Part shown: piece after piece, positions 17,268 through 26,318 of the stretch
Numbering within the stretch: position 1 is the first letter of the stretch
Layout of the letters: each line of letters begins with the position of its first letter
Assembly: GCF_030012525.1 (NCBI RefSeq)
Contig: NZ_CP124855.1
Location: 1,364,001-1,428,000, forward strand
Source: Chryseobacterium gotjawalense
GTDB lineage: Bacteria; Bacteroidota; Bacteroidia; Flavobacteriales; Weeksellaceae
DNA length: 64,000 bases
Direction: 5' to 3'
Translations under genes and position numbers: made by a program
Notes under the pieces: generated by a model
The model's input: the letters and a program-made list of their open reading frames with translations, nothing else
Told to the model about the DNA's origin: nothing
The model's database searches: none

Positions 17268-18359
17268 TTAGCTTTCTTTATGTTTTTTACTTTCAATACT
17301 TTTCATCAACTTATCGTAGGCTTGAATAAATTTTTCTATTCCTTCGTTTTCAAGTTTTTGGGTAATTTTATCAATATCAATTCCTGTTTTCTCAAGATCT
17401 TCCATTGCTTTATTCGATTCATCAAGCTCTTTGGTCAAAGTTTCGGCAACTTTTCCGTGATCACGAAATGCATCGATGGTTTCCATCGGCAAAGTATTGA
17501 TGGTATCTTTTCCAATCAAATTTTCAACATACAACACATCGCTGAATGAGGGATCTTTTGTGCCCGTACTTGCCCAAAGTACACGCTGTCTTTGCGCTCC
17601 CTGCTCTTCTAATTTTTTAAAACGCTCACTGGAAATCATCTCTAAATAAATCTGATATGCTTTTTTCGCCGAAGCGATTGCAATTTTACCTTTCAGACGC
17701 TGTGCTCCTTTTTCTTCGAGCATAGGATCGACCATCACATCGATCCGACTTAAAAAAAAGCTCGCTACAGAAGATATCTCCTTTATGGAGTTCCCTTCTT
17801 TGAGTCGATCTTCAAGTCCGCCCATAAACGCTTCTGTTATTTCCCGATAGCGGGGAAGTCCGAAAAGCAGCGTGATATTAATGTTGATTCCTTCCCGTAA
17901 ACATTCCCGAATTGCGACTAAACCTTCTTTGGTTCCCGGAATTTTTATCATGACGTTTTTCCGGTTCACCCGCTTCCACAGATCTCTTACCTGCTCGATT
18001 GTTGCGTCTGTATCACGCGCCAAATAGGGCGAGACTTCTAAACTTACAAAACCATTGGTACCGTTGGTTTTATCATATACTGGTTTAAAAAGATCAGCTG
18101 CTCTCTGAATATCAGCAATGGCTAAATCGAAAAAAATCGCAGGATTGTTGCCCTCCTTTTTCGAGAGAATTACAATATCTTCGTCGTAGTCTGCACTGCC
18201 ACTGATGGCTTTTTCAAAAATGGAAGGATTTGAAGTCAAGCCACCAAGGTCATCATTATCAATGAGATCCTGCAACTTGCCGGAGTCCATAATTTCGCGG
18301 TCGAGCAAATCGAGCCAGATACTCTGACCTTGTTTTTGTATTTGATTTAATGGGTTCAT
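17268..18359 (-). CDS. tal: Transaldolase
   Basis: This is a (beta/alpha)8 Schiff-base aldolase moving a dihydroxyacetone unit between sedoheptulose 7-phosphate/glyceraldehyde 3-phosphate and erythrose 4-phosphate/fructose 6-phosphate. The 363-residue length and the start QSIWLDLLDR ... GGLTSNPSIFEKAI match the long bacterial type seen with phosphoketolase and oxidative pentose phosphate genes. The Schiff-base lysine is Lys139 in NVMIKIPGTKEG, and LLFGLPRYREI follows. It is in the pentose phosphate operon, 64 bases after rpiB. Confidence 0.93.
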   Translation of the reverse strand: MNPLNQIQKQGQSIWLDLLDREIMDSGKLQDLIDNDDLGGLTSNPSIFEKAISGSADYDEDIVILSKKEGNNPAIFFDLAIADIQRAADLFKPVYDKTNGTNGFVSLEVSPYLARDTDATIEQVRDLWKRVNRKNVMIKIPGTKEGLVAIRECLREGININITLLFGLPRYREITEAFMGGLEDRLKEGNSIKEISSVASFFLSRIDVMVDPMLEEKGAQRLKGKIAIASAKKAYQIYLEMISSERFKKLEEQGAQRQRVLWASTGTKDPSFSDVLYVENLIGKDTINTLPMETIDAFRDHGKVAETLTKELDESNKAMEDLEKTGIDIDKITQKLENEGIEKFIQAYDKLMKSIESKKHKES

Positions 18360-18423
18360 TTTCTTTATTTTAAAATTAATAAGAATTAAAAATCAATTTA
18401 GAAAAGCGACCATTTTTTTAAGA

Positions 18424-18882
18424 TTATTTTTCTAAATTCTGAATTTTGTGGAGTCGCCGCAGATGTTTTTCAGCACCGATAAATCTGGCATTTAAGAACG
18501 CCAGAACCAACTCTTCAGCACTTGCATAACCTGTAATACGACCGCCAAGACAAATCAAATTCATGTCATCATCTTCTACTCCCTGATGCGCAGAAAAATA
18601 CTCTGTAATCAGAGCCGCTCTCACTCCAGGAACTTTATTGGCAGCAATACAAGCACCAACTCCACTTCCACAAATAGCAATCCCCCGGAAAACTGCTCCA
18701 GACGCAACTGCTCTTGCTAAAGGAATTACGTAGTCTGGAAAATCATCGGCATTGTCCAGTTCTTTTGCTCCAAAATCCACGGGTTCAAATTGGTTTCTAA
18801 TTAAAAACCTTTTTAAACTTTCCTTGAGTTCAAAACCACCGTGATCTGCGCAAATTCCTATTTTTAATGATTCGTTGGACAT
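18424..18882 (-). CDS. rpiB: Ribose-5-phosphate isomerase B
   Basis: This enzyme interconverts ribulose 5-phosphate and ribose 5-phosphate. It is a 152-residue RpiB/LacAB-family protein with ADHGGFELKE (Asp12, His13) and the active-site Cys71 in AICGSGVGACIAANK. The family fold binds the phosphate with conserved arginines near the C terminus, where RFIGAEKHLRRLHKI is seen. It lies between tkt (57 bases) and tal (64 bases) in one transcription direction. No ribulose-phosphate epimerase gene accompanies it in the window. Confidence 0.93.
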   Translation of the reverse strand: MSNESLKIGICADHGGFELKESLKRFLIRNQFEPVDFGAKELDNADDFPDYVIPLARAVASGAVFRGIAICGSGVGACIAANKVPGVRAALITEYFSAHQGVEDDDMNLICLGGRITGYASAEELVLAFLNARFIGAEKHLRRLHKIQNLEK

Positions 18883-18939
18883 TGTTTTTGATTTAATTGG
18901 GATGCGGTCAATAAAAAAAGAAGAACAGGAAAAAAAATC

Positions 18940-20949
18940 TTAGTCTTTTTTCAAAAGCAAATCCCGTGCTCTTTTCATTACATTTTCTGCAGTGAAGCCG
19001 TATTCTTTCATCACTTCATCTCCCGGTGCGGATTCACCAAATTTTTCGATGCCGATAACATCGCCATCATCGGTTGTATATTTCATCCATCCAACGGGAG
19101 AACCTGTTTCTACCGCTAATCTCTTTCGAATATTTTTCGGAAAAACCTTTTCTTTATAGGTTGCACTTTGCCTGTCGAATAAATTCCAACAAGGCATACT
19201 CACTACTCTCGCCTGAATATTTGCTTTTTTTAATTCTTCCTGAGCTGCCAAAATCAATTGAACTTCTGATCCACTGGCCATTAGAATTAAATCCGGTTCG
19301 CCTTCTGAATCAGAGAGAATATAAGCTCCTTTTTCAAGATTTTTAGCTTTGCCATATTTTTTCTGATCGATGACCGGAATTCCCTGGCGGGTTAAAACAA
19401 TACAAACCGGACCGTCCGTATGTTCGATTGCGACGCGCCAAGCCTGAGCAGTTTCATTGGCGTCTGCCGGACGAATTACCGTCATATTTGGAACTGTTCG
19501 CAATCCTATTAATTGTTCGACCGGTTGATGCGTTGTACCGTCTTCGCCTAAACCAATACTGTCGTGGGTATAAACCATAATGGGACGGATTTTCATAATT
19601 GCCGCCAACCGAAGAGGAGGTCGCATATAATCTGAAAATATCAAAAATGTAGCACCGTAAGGAATCAGATAATTACTGAGTGCCATTCCATTTAACACTG
19701 CTCCCATCGCATGTTCACGGATTCCAAAATGGAAATTACGGCCATCGCGGTGCTTTACTGAAAACGATTGATAAGCAGTGAGATTGGTATCGGTAGACGG
19801 TGCAAGGTCTGCGGAACCTCCGATCAACTGTGGAAAAAATTCTGCGATTGCGTTCAAAGTTTTGCTGGAAGCTTTTCTCGTGGCCAATTCTTCACCCGCA
19901 TCAAATACCGGAAGTTTTTTTTCCCATCCTTCAGGTAATTTTCCTGAAGTAATGTTTTTATATTCTTTGGCGAGTTCGGGATGTCTTTTTTTGTAATTTT
20001 TGTATAATTGGTTCCAATCTTCTTCTTTTTTCGCCGATTTCTTTCCGGCCTTCCGGTAAAAATCTAAAACCTCATCAGGAACGACAAAACTTTGATCAGG
20101 ATCAAATCCGAAATTTTCTTTCACCAAACGAACCTCCTCTTTTCCTAAAGGAGAACCGTGAGCTGCTGCAGTATTGTGTTTGTTGGGACTTCCATACCCA
20201 ATAATACTTCTGACTTTAATAAGAGAAGGGCGAGCTGTTTCTGTTTTTGCATTTTTAATCGCTTTCGAAATTGCCTCTAAATCATTAATATCGGATACAT
20301 TTTGAACATGCCATCCGTACGCTTCAAACCGTTTGGAAACATCTTCATCAAAAGCCAAATCGGTGTCCCCTTCTATGGTAATGTGGTTGCTGTCATAGAA
20401 ATAAATTAAATTCCCAAGACCGAGATGAGCGGCAAGGGAGGCCGCTTCCGCTGAGACCCCTTCCATTAAATCACCGTCGCTACAAATCGCATAAATTTTA
20501 TAATCGAAAATATTGAAATCCGGCTGATTGTAGCGGTCTGCCATATATTGCTGAGCAATCGCCATTCCCACTCCATTGGCAAATCCCTGTCCCAAAGGAC
20601 CGGTCGTAACTTCAATTCCGGGAGCGAGTCGATATTCGGGATGTCCCGCGGTAATGCTGTGAAGTTGTCTGAAATTTTTAAGATCATCAAGAGAAATTTT
20701 ATATCCGGTCAAGTACAAATAACTGTACTGCAACATGCAGGCATGACCACAGGAAAGGACGAACCGGTCGCGGTTAGCCCACTCAGGATTTTTGGGATTG
20801 TAATGCATGACTTCCGACCATAAAACATGACCTAAAGGAGCGAGCGCCATAGGTGTTCCGGGATGTCCGGAATCTGCTTTTTGAACTGCGTCAGCGGATA
20901 AAACCCGCACGGTATCAATACTTTTTTGAATTAAATTTTTCGTTTTCAT
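18940..20949 (-). CDS. tkt: Transketolase
   Basis: This thiamine-diphosphate enzyme transfers two-carbon units between ketose and aldose phosphates. The 669-residue full-length protein has SGHPGTPM (27-34), TTGPLGQGFANGVGMA, the diphosphate/metal motif SDGDLMEG (157-164) with the later DSNHITIEG, and the pyrimidine-domain run FGIREHAMG ... GLGEDGTTHQPVEQL. The frame is open 57 codons upstream, but ATG at 20949 begins the conserved region (MKTKNLIQKSIDTVR). It is first in the run tkt-rpiB-tal-HAD-gnd-zwf-pgl and supplies the rearrangements needed with phosphoketolase. Confidence 0.95.
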   Translation of the reverse strand: MKTKNLIQKSIDTVRVLSADAVQKADSGHPGTPMALAPLGHVLWSEVMHYNPKNPEWANRDRFVLSCGHACMLQYSYLYLTGYKISLDDLKNFRQLHSITAGHPEYRLAPGIEVTTGPLGQGFANGVGMAIAQQYMADRYNQPDFNIFDYKIYAICSDGDLMEGVSAEAASLAAHLGLGNLIYFYDSNHITIEGDTDLAFDEDVSKRFEAYGWHVQNVSDINDLEAISKAIKNAKTETARPSLIKVRSIIGYGSPNKHNTAAAHGSPLGKEEVRLVKENFGFDPDQSFVVPDEVLDFYRKAGKKSAKKEEDWNQLYKNYKKRHPELAKEYKNITSGKLPEGWEKKLPVFDAGEELATRKASSKTLNAIAEFFPQLIGGSADLAPSTDTNLTAYQSFSVKHRDGRNFHFGIREHAMGAVLNGMALSNYLIPYGATFLIFSDYMRPPLRLAAIMKIRPIMVYTHDSIGLGEDGTTHQPVEQLIGLRTVPNMTVIRPADANETAQAWRVAIEHTDGPVCIVLTRQGIPVIDQKKYGKAKNLEKGAYILSDSEGEPDLILMASGSEVQLILAAQEELKKANIQARVVSMPCWNLFDRQSATYKEKVFPKNIRKRLAVETGSPVGWMKYTTDDGDVIGIEKFGESAPGDEVMKEYGFTAENVMKRARDLLLKKD

Positions 20950-21488
20950 TTTTATACTTTTTCTTCTTCCCTTTTTTCTTGGTTTTGTCTTGACTCCTTG
21001 ACTTTTGCAGAAACTGGATGAGTCATAAAGGTCTGGCATAACTGAAATAGCATATAAACCATGCAAATACGCCCTGACATTTGTAATGCGGCAAATCGAC
21101 CACGGTTTTATTTCTTCCAATGATCACCATCACTCCGTTTTTTTTAAATAAGATTGAGCATAATAAAGGTAATATTTAATTTGCAGTTCGATTTACAAAA
21201 CCCAATACCCGACTTACAACATTCACACGTGAATGCTATTTTAGGTGTTTTTCTGTAAGAGATAATGAATATTAAGTAGTAATTAACTAAAACCTAAGAG
21301 CAGTGATTTTATTTATTTTCAAAGTACTTTGGTTGTTTTAACAGCTCTTTTTTACGAAGCAATACATCATTAATGATATTGAAAAATTTCTTTTCTTGGA
21401 ATTAAATTCGGCATCATCACATCAGAATAGTTAAAGTGAGGAGCTTTTGAAGTGCAGATTCAAGAAAAGTAACAGCACATAACAACGG
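20950..21488. other. Leader region between tkt and the frameshifted membrane gene
   Basis: No intact gene is seen. The region should hold the promoter of the tkt operon, but no good TAnnTTTG box was found on the minus strand. Two palindromes could be operators: CATTCA-CACG-TGAATG at 21220-21235 and CAAAGTACTTTG at 21320-21331. The lost 3' part of the adjacent membrane gene continues in another frame down to about 21431. Confidence 0.4.
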
Positions 21489-21869
21489 TTACACAGTTTT
21501 CCCGAAAATACACCATAAAGCAGTATTCCCAAAAGGCTGAAAAGAAATTGCAAAATACGCTAAAAGAGGGGTATACGGTCTAACACCAACTTTAATCATT
21601 AAAACAATTGTTAATGCTTTTAATAATATTGATCCCATTTTATTTGCAGACAATGCAATTAACGTAATAATCAATACCAATATTCCATCCACCAAAATTC
21701 CGATGAACGGCAGTTTAAAAGCATGCATTACCCCTCCCAATCCGCATTCATTTAAAGCCCATAAAGCTGTTAAACGTTCTACAGTTTTGGTAGCGTTTAT
21801 TTCATTTGATTTTAGAAATTCTTCCTGCTGACTTATTTTTTCTGAGGTTAACTGAATGGACTCAGGCAC
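21431..21869 (-). pseudogene. Frameshifted multi-pass membrane protein gene
   Basis: The frame from 21869 gives 126 residues ending at 21489. The first 110 read as an intact member of a Flavobacteria membrane-protein family: TVERLTALWALNECGLGGVM, then two or three hydrophobic helices, then GVRPYTPLLAYFAISFQ. At about 21540 the frame falls into PFGNTALWC and soon stops. Shifting by one base there restores a membrane-like continuation (GILLYGVFSGKL), which itself ends early at 21431. Relatives as I remember them are about twice as long, so this looks like a frameshifted and decayed gene. The function of the family is unknown. Confidence 0.5.
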
Positions 21870-21988
21870 TCTTCAAAGTTCACAAAGGACTCACAACAAA
21901 ACAGTTATCTTTTAATATAATTGAAATCATTTAAAAGTAAGTTTTTTGTTGAAAAGAAAATCTGTCCGAGGTTACAATTAACCTGTTC

Positions 21989-22465
21989 TTAATTGAGATG
22001 AGCCCGCAGCATCCAGGCAGTTTTTTCGTGATACTCCATCAAGCCGGTAACGTAGTCACTGATTCCTTCTGCTTTCAGTTTATCTGCCATCGGTTTTATA
22101 TTTTCTCTTAAAAAGATGATGATACTTTCGTGATCCCGCAATAATTCCGCAAAGAGAGACTGGCTGTCATTCTTGTCGAGTGGCTGCTCAGAAAGATGGG
22201 TGAGCTGAAGATATTTATGAAGTTGTGCCGGTACATAATGTCCCATACCACGGATTTTTTCGGCCACGGTATCCACGATTCCCTGTTGGTCATTATACAG
22301 CTTTTCGAAATATACATGCACGGTGTGAAAATCAGGACCTTCGATATTCCAATGCGCATTCAATGTTTTGGAATAAAGCAGAAATTCATCTGCCAATATT
22401 TTTGATAACTGGTCAGTAATTATCTGTTTGTTTTCTTCGGAAATTCCGATGTTTGCATTTTTCAT
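21989..22465 (-). CDS. dps: Dps-family DNA-protection/ferritin-like protein
   Basis: Dps proteins form a 12-mer that oxidises and stores iron and shields DNA in starvation or peroxide stress. The 158-residue four-helix protein has the ferroxidase motif AHWNIEGPDFHTVHVYFEKLY, with His38 and His50 as metal ligands, and conserved acidic residues after it. There is no long lysine-rich tail, so DNA binding may be weak. It lies 71 bases after the PRC-barrel gene on the same strand, with a slipin and polyphosphate kinase upstream. This grouping fits stress protection. Confidence 0.9.
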   Translation of the reverse strand: MKNANIGISEENKQIITDQLSKILADEFLLYSKTLNAHWNIEGPDFHTVHVYFEKLYNDQQGIVDTVAEKIRGMGHYVPAQLHKYLQLTHLSEQPLDKNDSQSLFAELLRDHESIIIFLRENIKPMADKLKAEGISDYVTGLMEYHEKTAWMLRAHLN

Positions 22466-22536
22466 TTTTTTGGTTTTTAAATTAATATTATATGTAGTTT
22501 TTTTTAATTAAAGTAGATATAGGGCTTGTAACCGAA

Positions 22537-23214
22537 TTAAGAAGGATTAAATTTAGACTCATCAAAAGCAGGACTGTCTTTGATTGTTTCCGTTGAAATA
22601 TTCACAAAAATCGTGGCGTTTTCCCACTGAACCTCTGTAATCGTGCTGGTTTTAATGAGAACTTTTGTTCCACCAAACCATTTATGAGTATCTACAACAA
22701 GGTATATGATTTGCCAGGTAGTATCGTCGAGGATAAAATCGCTGACATGTCCAAAATCGCCATCAATGGTATGGATCTGATAACCTTTCACATTATCTGT
22801 ACTTCTTAAATGATCATCTCCTTTATCAGTTGAAGGATCGATGACAGGATCATTATCCATTACTGCTTCTAAACCTCCCACATAAAAGCCGGTGCCATAC
22901 CATTCCCAGTCATAATGGCCATAAAGTGGCATCGCTTGTTGTCGGGAAACGGGTTGATTTGTATCAATATCCGGGCTGGTTCTGATTTGTTCCGTCGTTA
23001 AATTTGTTCGGAATACTTCTTCCTTTGCATCGTTTTGTTTAATGGCTTGTGGACTTATCAGCACCTTTCGGTTAACAAGCCAGTTCCCGGTTTCTACAAT
23101 AAGATAACGGATCAGCCAATTGGTATCTTCAAAGTAAAACTCTTCTACTTTTCCGATTTCGCCATCTGTCGCTTCCATACGGTACCCGATCAAACTTTTA
23201 ACATTGCGTTGCAT
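22537..23214 (-). CDS. Double PRC-barrel domain protein, 225 aa
   Basis: Two PRC-barrel units are visible. The first is about residues 1-75 (SLIGYRMEATDGEIGKVEEF ... WLIRYLIVETG) and the second about residues 130-205 (KGYQIHTIDGDFGHVSDF ... WQIIYLVVDT). A linker with aromatic residues (YGHYDWEWYGTGFYVGG) joins them. There is no signal peptide or membrane helix. PRC barrels occur in photosynthetic reaction centres, RimM and many stress proteins of unknown action. It lies 11 bases after the slipin gene, so co-expression is likely. Confidence 0.85.
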   Translation of the reverse strand: MQRNVKSLIGYRMEATDGEIGKVEEFYFEDTNWLIRYLIVETGNWLVNRKVLISPQAIKQNDAKEEVFRTNLTTEQIRTSPDIDTNQPVSRQQAMPLYGHYDWEWYGTGFYVGGLEAVMDNDPVIDPSTDKGDDHLRSTDNVKGYQIHTIDGDFGHVSDFILDDTTWQIIYLVVDTHKWFGGTKVLIKTSTITEVQWENATIFVNISTETIKDSPAFDESKFNPS

Positions 23215-23225
23215 ACTTTTATTTT

Positions 23226-24191
23226 TTAAAGTTCTGATTGTGAAACGGTCTCATCTCCTTTTATCACCTTGGACTTTTCCTGTAATGTATCAGCATTTTC
23301 TTTATTCTTTTTTTCCTGACCAATTCCCATTGTTAAAGCCGTTATTCCTGCCATGCTTCCCAATTGCATGGTTTCCACCGCGGAACTTGGCACAATTACA
23401 ATGGTTGAATTTTCCTTTAATCCTTCATAAAGCATATTCATCGCTCTTAAATGTAAAGCCACAGGATTATTGGTATAAGTAAGCGCCGCTTCTCCAAATT
23501 TTTCGGCCACCTGTTTTTCGGAATCTCCAAGAATTACTCTTGCCTGTCTTTCCCTTTCCGCTTGGGCCTGCATCGACATTGCATTCTCTAATGCCGGAGG
23601 AATCAGCACATCTTTTACTTCCACGGAATTCACGTGAATACCCCAAGGCTCGGTGCGTTCATCAATAATATTCTGTAGAGTTGCGCTGATCTTATCTCTG
23701 CCTTCCAGCATGTCAGAAAGCATGGTCTTTCCTATCACGTCGCGCAATGCGGTTTGAGAAGCCCAACTGATTGCACTTAGATAATCCGCGACCTCAAGAG
23801 CAGCTTTTTGCGGATCCATCACTTTCCAAAACAATACGGCATCTACATCAACGGGAACGGTATCTTTGGTCAATGTTTTTTCTGCTTTAAAAGAAGTGGT
23901 AATCACTCGGGTATCAATCCAGTAGGGAATAGTATCGATAATGGGTACAATGAAAAACAATCCCGGTCCTTTAAGCGCTTTAAATTGACCAAGACGCAAT
24001 ATCACGGCTTTATCCCAGGGTTCAGCAATTTTTATTGCAGAAGAAACAATGAGCGCAACAATGAAAGTGACCACTATAATAATCGTGGCTTGTAAAAAAT
24101 CAGAAGTTGAATAGGCAGAAAATGCGCCTATCATTCCGCTTGCTATGATGATGACAAATACGAGTCCGGAAAATAAACTTTTACTTTTCAT
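23226..24191 (-). CDS. Slipin/stomatin-like SPFH (band 7) membrane protein
   Basis: Two N-terminal membrane helices (about 8-26 and 33-52) are followed by an SPFH domain (about 60-240). Hallmark stretches are EPWDKAVILRLGQFKALKGPG, IDTRVITTSFKAEKTLTKD, SAISWASQTALRDVIGK and NSVEVKDVLIPPALENAMS. A charged helix (AQAERERQARVILGDSEKQ) and a Lys/Glu-rich tail follow. Slipins form membrane scaffolds and often pair with an NfeD protein; no nfeD is seen here. It starts a run slipin-PRC-barrel-dps. A role in membrane integrity or stress is inferred from family and neighbours. Confidence 0.9.
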   Translation of the reverse strand: MKSKSLFSGLVFVIIIASGMIGAFSAYSTSDFLQATIIIVVTFIVALIVSSAIKIAEPWDKAVILRLGQFKALKGPGLFFIVPIIDTIPYWIDTRVITTSFKAEKTLTKDTVPVDVDAVLFWKVMDPQKAALEVADYLSAISWASQTALRDVIGKTMLSDMLEGRDKISATLQNIIDERTEPWGIHVNSVEVKDVLIPPALENAMSMQAQAERERQARVILGDSEKQVAEKFGEAALTYTNNPVALHLRAMNMLYEGLKENSTIVIVPSSAVETMQLGSMAGITALTMGIGQEKKNKENADTLQEKSKVIKGDETVSQSEL

Positions 24192-24267
24192 TTTTAGTAT
24201 TCTTAAAGATTATTTACGCTTTTCAAGGCCTTTTTCTTATTAACATAAGAAAGAAATTCACCCTCTA

Positions 24268-25017
24268 CTAAAAAAGCTTTTCTGATATGATTTCCGGTGT
24301 TGCTGGATTAACCAGTCCGTAATTTTCTGAAAGTAATTTTTCATTTTTATTCTTATATTTCATCCTACTCAAAAGATGCGTAATCAGCGCAATATGTGTT
24401 GCCATTTTATTATCTGCATTGACCACGAACCAAGGCGCATTTTTGAAATTTGTTTTGCTCAACATGATATCGCGGGCATCAGAATAATCTTTCCAGTATT
24501 TTAGTGCGACCTCATCTATAGGACTGATTTTCCATTGTTTCAATGGATCTGTCTTCCGGGAATCCAATCGTTTTTGCTGTTCTTCTTTGCTGATGTCCAG
24601 ATAATATTTCAAGATGATGAAACCGGCATCAGCCAGACCATTCTCAAATAAATCGACTTCGGTGAAAAATGACTTATATTCTTTATTCGTGCAAAATCCC
24701 ATTACTTTTTCGACACCGATTCGGTTGTACCAACTTCTGTTAAAAAGAACAAGTTCACCGGAAACAGGCAGATGAGCCGTGTAACGCTGAAAGTACCACG
24801 CCCTTTCCTGAAAATCTGTAGGTTTGCCCAACGCCACTACAATTGTTTCGCGGGGACTTAGGTGTTTTATAATTCTTTTGATCGTTCCGTCTTTACCGGC
24901 CGCATCCCGTCCTTCGAGTATAATCAGGAGTTTAAGATTTGAGGCAATAACCTCTTTTTGCAACTTTACCAACTCTATGAAAAGCCGATGCAGGATTTTT
25001 TTCTTTTTCTTTATCAT
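24268..25017 (-). CDS. ppk2: Polyphosphate kinase 2
   Basis: This enzyme uses polyphosphate to phosphorylate nucleoside mono- or diphosphates. The 249-residue single-domain protein has the Walker A-like loop EGRDAAGKDG (35-44), the Walker B/lid stretch LFNRSWYNR (91-99) and the lid arginines in LDSRKTDPLKQWKIS. The start at ATG 25017 is preferred to a TTG three codons upstream. The lysine-rich N terminus (MIKKKKKILHRL) may bind polyphosphate. It is separate from its neighbours by 76 and 224 bases. It could regenerate ADP, ATP or GTP under energy stress; class I, II or III cannot be called safely. Confidence 0.9.
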   Translation of the reverse strand: MIKKKKKILHRLFIELVKLQKEVIASNLKLLIILEGRDAAGKDGTIKRIIKHLSPRETIVVALGKPTDFQERAWYFQRYTAHLPVSGELVLFNRSWYNRIGVEKVMGFCTNKEYKSFFTEVDLFENGLADAGFIILKYYLDISKEEQQKRLDSRKTDPLKQWKISPIDEVALKYWKDYSDARDIMLSKTNFKNAPWFVVNADNKMATHIALITHLLSRMKYKNKNEKLLSENYGLVNPATPEIISEKLF

Positions 25018-25241
25018 TTTAATCAAACTTTACTCGCTATTATTATGCTCCTTTTAATTCATAACATTAAAGTTCTAAAAATCAAATAGAGAAACCATTA
25101 CACAACTTCGCAAAGAAATTATACCATTCCCACCTTTACAATGCATTCTTATTTGTTCCGCTAGAATATGCCTGGAGATTTGAGTTCGCTTGCTTTTCTA
25201 ATTGGACTTTTTTTGATGTAAAGAGTAAATCATTTACTCAT

Positions 25242-26264
25242 TTATCGACTTTCCATTGATAAAACATATTCACCACGGCGCGCTGCAGCAGCAATTCTTG
25301 CATGGTGATTTAATAATTTTTGTGCTTCTTCGACATTTGACTGCTCACCTTTCCAGGCATCCAATGCGGGCTGCTGAATTGCTCTTGCAAAAGAAAAAGC
25401 AACGACCCAAGGAAGCCGGTCTTTAAAATTTGTATTGATGGCATTCAGATGTTCAGCGGCCAGCTGAGGTGATTGTCCGCCGGATAAAAACGCAATGGCA
25501 GGAACCGAAGCAGGAACCGAAGAACGCAGGCAATTGACCGTTGCTTCCGCGACTTCATCAATACTGTTCTGGATCGGACAACCTTTGCCGGCAATAACCA
25601 TATTTGGCTTCAAGATGATTCCTTCTAAATCAATTTTAAACTGATACAATTGAAAAAAAAGGTTTTTTAATACTTTCTCTGTTACTTCATAACATCGCTG
25701 CATGGAATGATCTCCATCCATCAAAACTTCAGGTTCGACAATCGGTACCATATCTGCCTCCTGACATAAAGCTGCGTATCTCGCCAAAGCATGAACATTC
25801 GCGTTAATACAGGCATCGGTTGGGATGCGGTCACCGATTGTAATTACGGCGCGCCATTTCGCAAAACGGGCTCCCATTGTTTTGTATTCCTTTAAACGTT
25901 CGCGCAAACCATCTAAGCCTTCTGTAACCAATTCATTTGGAAAGGCCGCCAGGGATTTGGCGCCCATATCTACTTTGATTCCGGGAATAATTCCGGCATC
26001 CATAAGCACTTGCGCCATCGGTTCACCAGCATCGGTTTTTTGCCGGATGGTTTCATCAAATAAAATAGCACCACCAATGCTTTCGTTCAAACCGGGGGTA
26101 GTCACAATAAGTTCGCGGTATTTACGGTACATCTCGCCGGTTTGCGGAATCCCGGCTGCTTCAAAACGTTTTTTACAGGTTGGTGTACTTTCATCCATCG
26201 CAAGAATACCTTTACCATTGGCAAAAATCTGGTCAATCGTATCTTTCAATATTGGCGTATTCAT
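25242..26264 (-). CDS. fba: Fructose-bisphosphate aldolase, class I
   Basis: This is a Schiff-base aldolase of the eukaryotic-like class I type cleaving fructose 1,6-bisphosphate to two triose phosphates. Family landmarks over 340 residues are GKGILAMDESTPTCKKRF, KWRAVI (Lys136), VPIVEPEVLMDGDHS, the Schiff-base lysine Lys219 in LEGIILKPNMV, and FLSGGQSP. Class I enzymes need no metal and tolerate oxidative stress. It ends the run ackA-xfp-unknown-fba. A 10-base tandem repeat lies just ahead of its start. Confidence 0.93.
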   Translation of the reverse strand: MNTPILKDTIDQIFANGKGILAMDESTPTCKKRFEAAGIPQTGEMYRKYRELIVTTPGLNESIGGAILFDETIRQKTDAGEPMAQVLMDAGIIPGIKVDMGAKSLAAFPNELVTEGLDGLRERLKEYKTMGARFAKWRAVITIGDRIPTDACINANVHALARYAALCQEADMVPIVEPEVLMDGDHSMQRCYEVTEKVLKNLFFQLYQFKIDLEGIILKPNMVIAGKGCPIQNSIDEVAEATVNCLRSSVPASVPAIAFLSGGQSPQLAAEHLNAINTNFKDRLPWVVAFSFARAIQQPALDAWKGEQSNVEEAQKLLNHHARIAAAARRGEYVLSMESR

Positions 26265-26280
26265 GTTTTATATGTTTAAT

Positions 26281-26310
26281 GGTTGTAAATGGTTGTAAAT
26301 GGTTGTAATT
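26281..26310. repeat. 10-base tandem repeat, almost three units
   Basis: The unit GGTTGTAAAT occurs twice exactly and a third time as GGTTGTAATT, 17-46 bases upstream of the fba ATG and just after the stop of the 127-residue gene. It would lie in the fba leader on the minus strand. Confidence 0.9.
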
Positions 26311-26318
26311 GTCAATTT

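Noticed and set aside
17160-17549. 129-codon plus-strand frame opposite the HAD and transaldolase genes
   Set aside because: It is antisense to two well-supported genes, and no domain is visible.
20950-21120. 57-codon extension of transketolase upstream of ATG 20949
   Set aside because: It starts outside the conserved region and reads Cys/Arg-rich sequence without homology to transketolases.
25499-25522. 12-base tandem duplication GCAGGAACCGAA inside fba
   Set aside because: It encodes SVPASVPA-type residues at a place where class I aldolases normally have alternating Val-Pro-Ala, so it is ordinary coding sequence.
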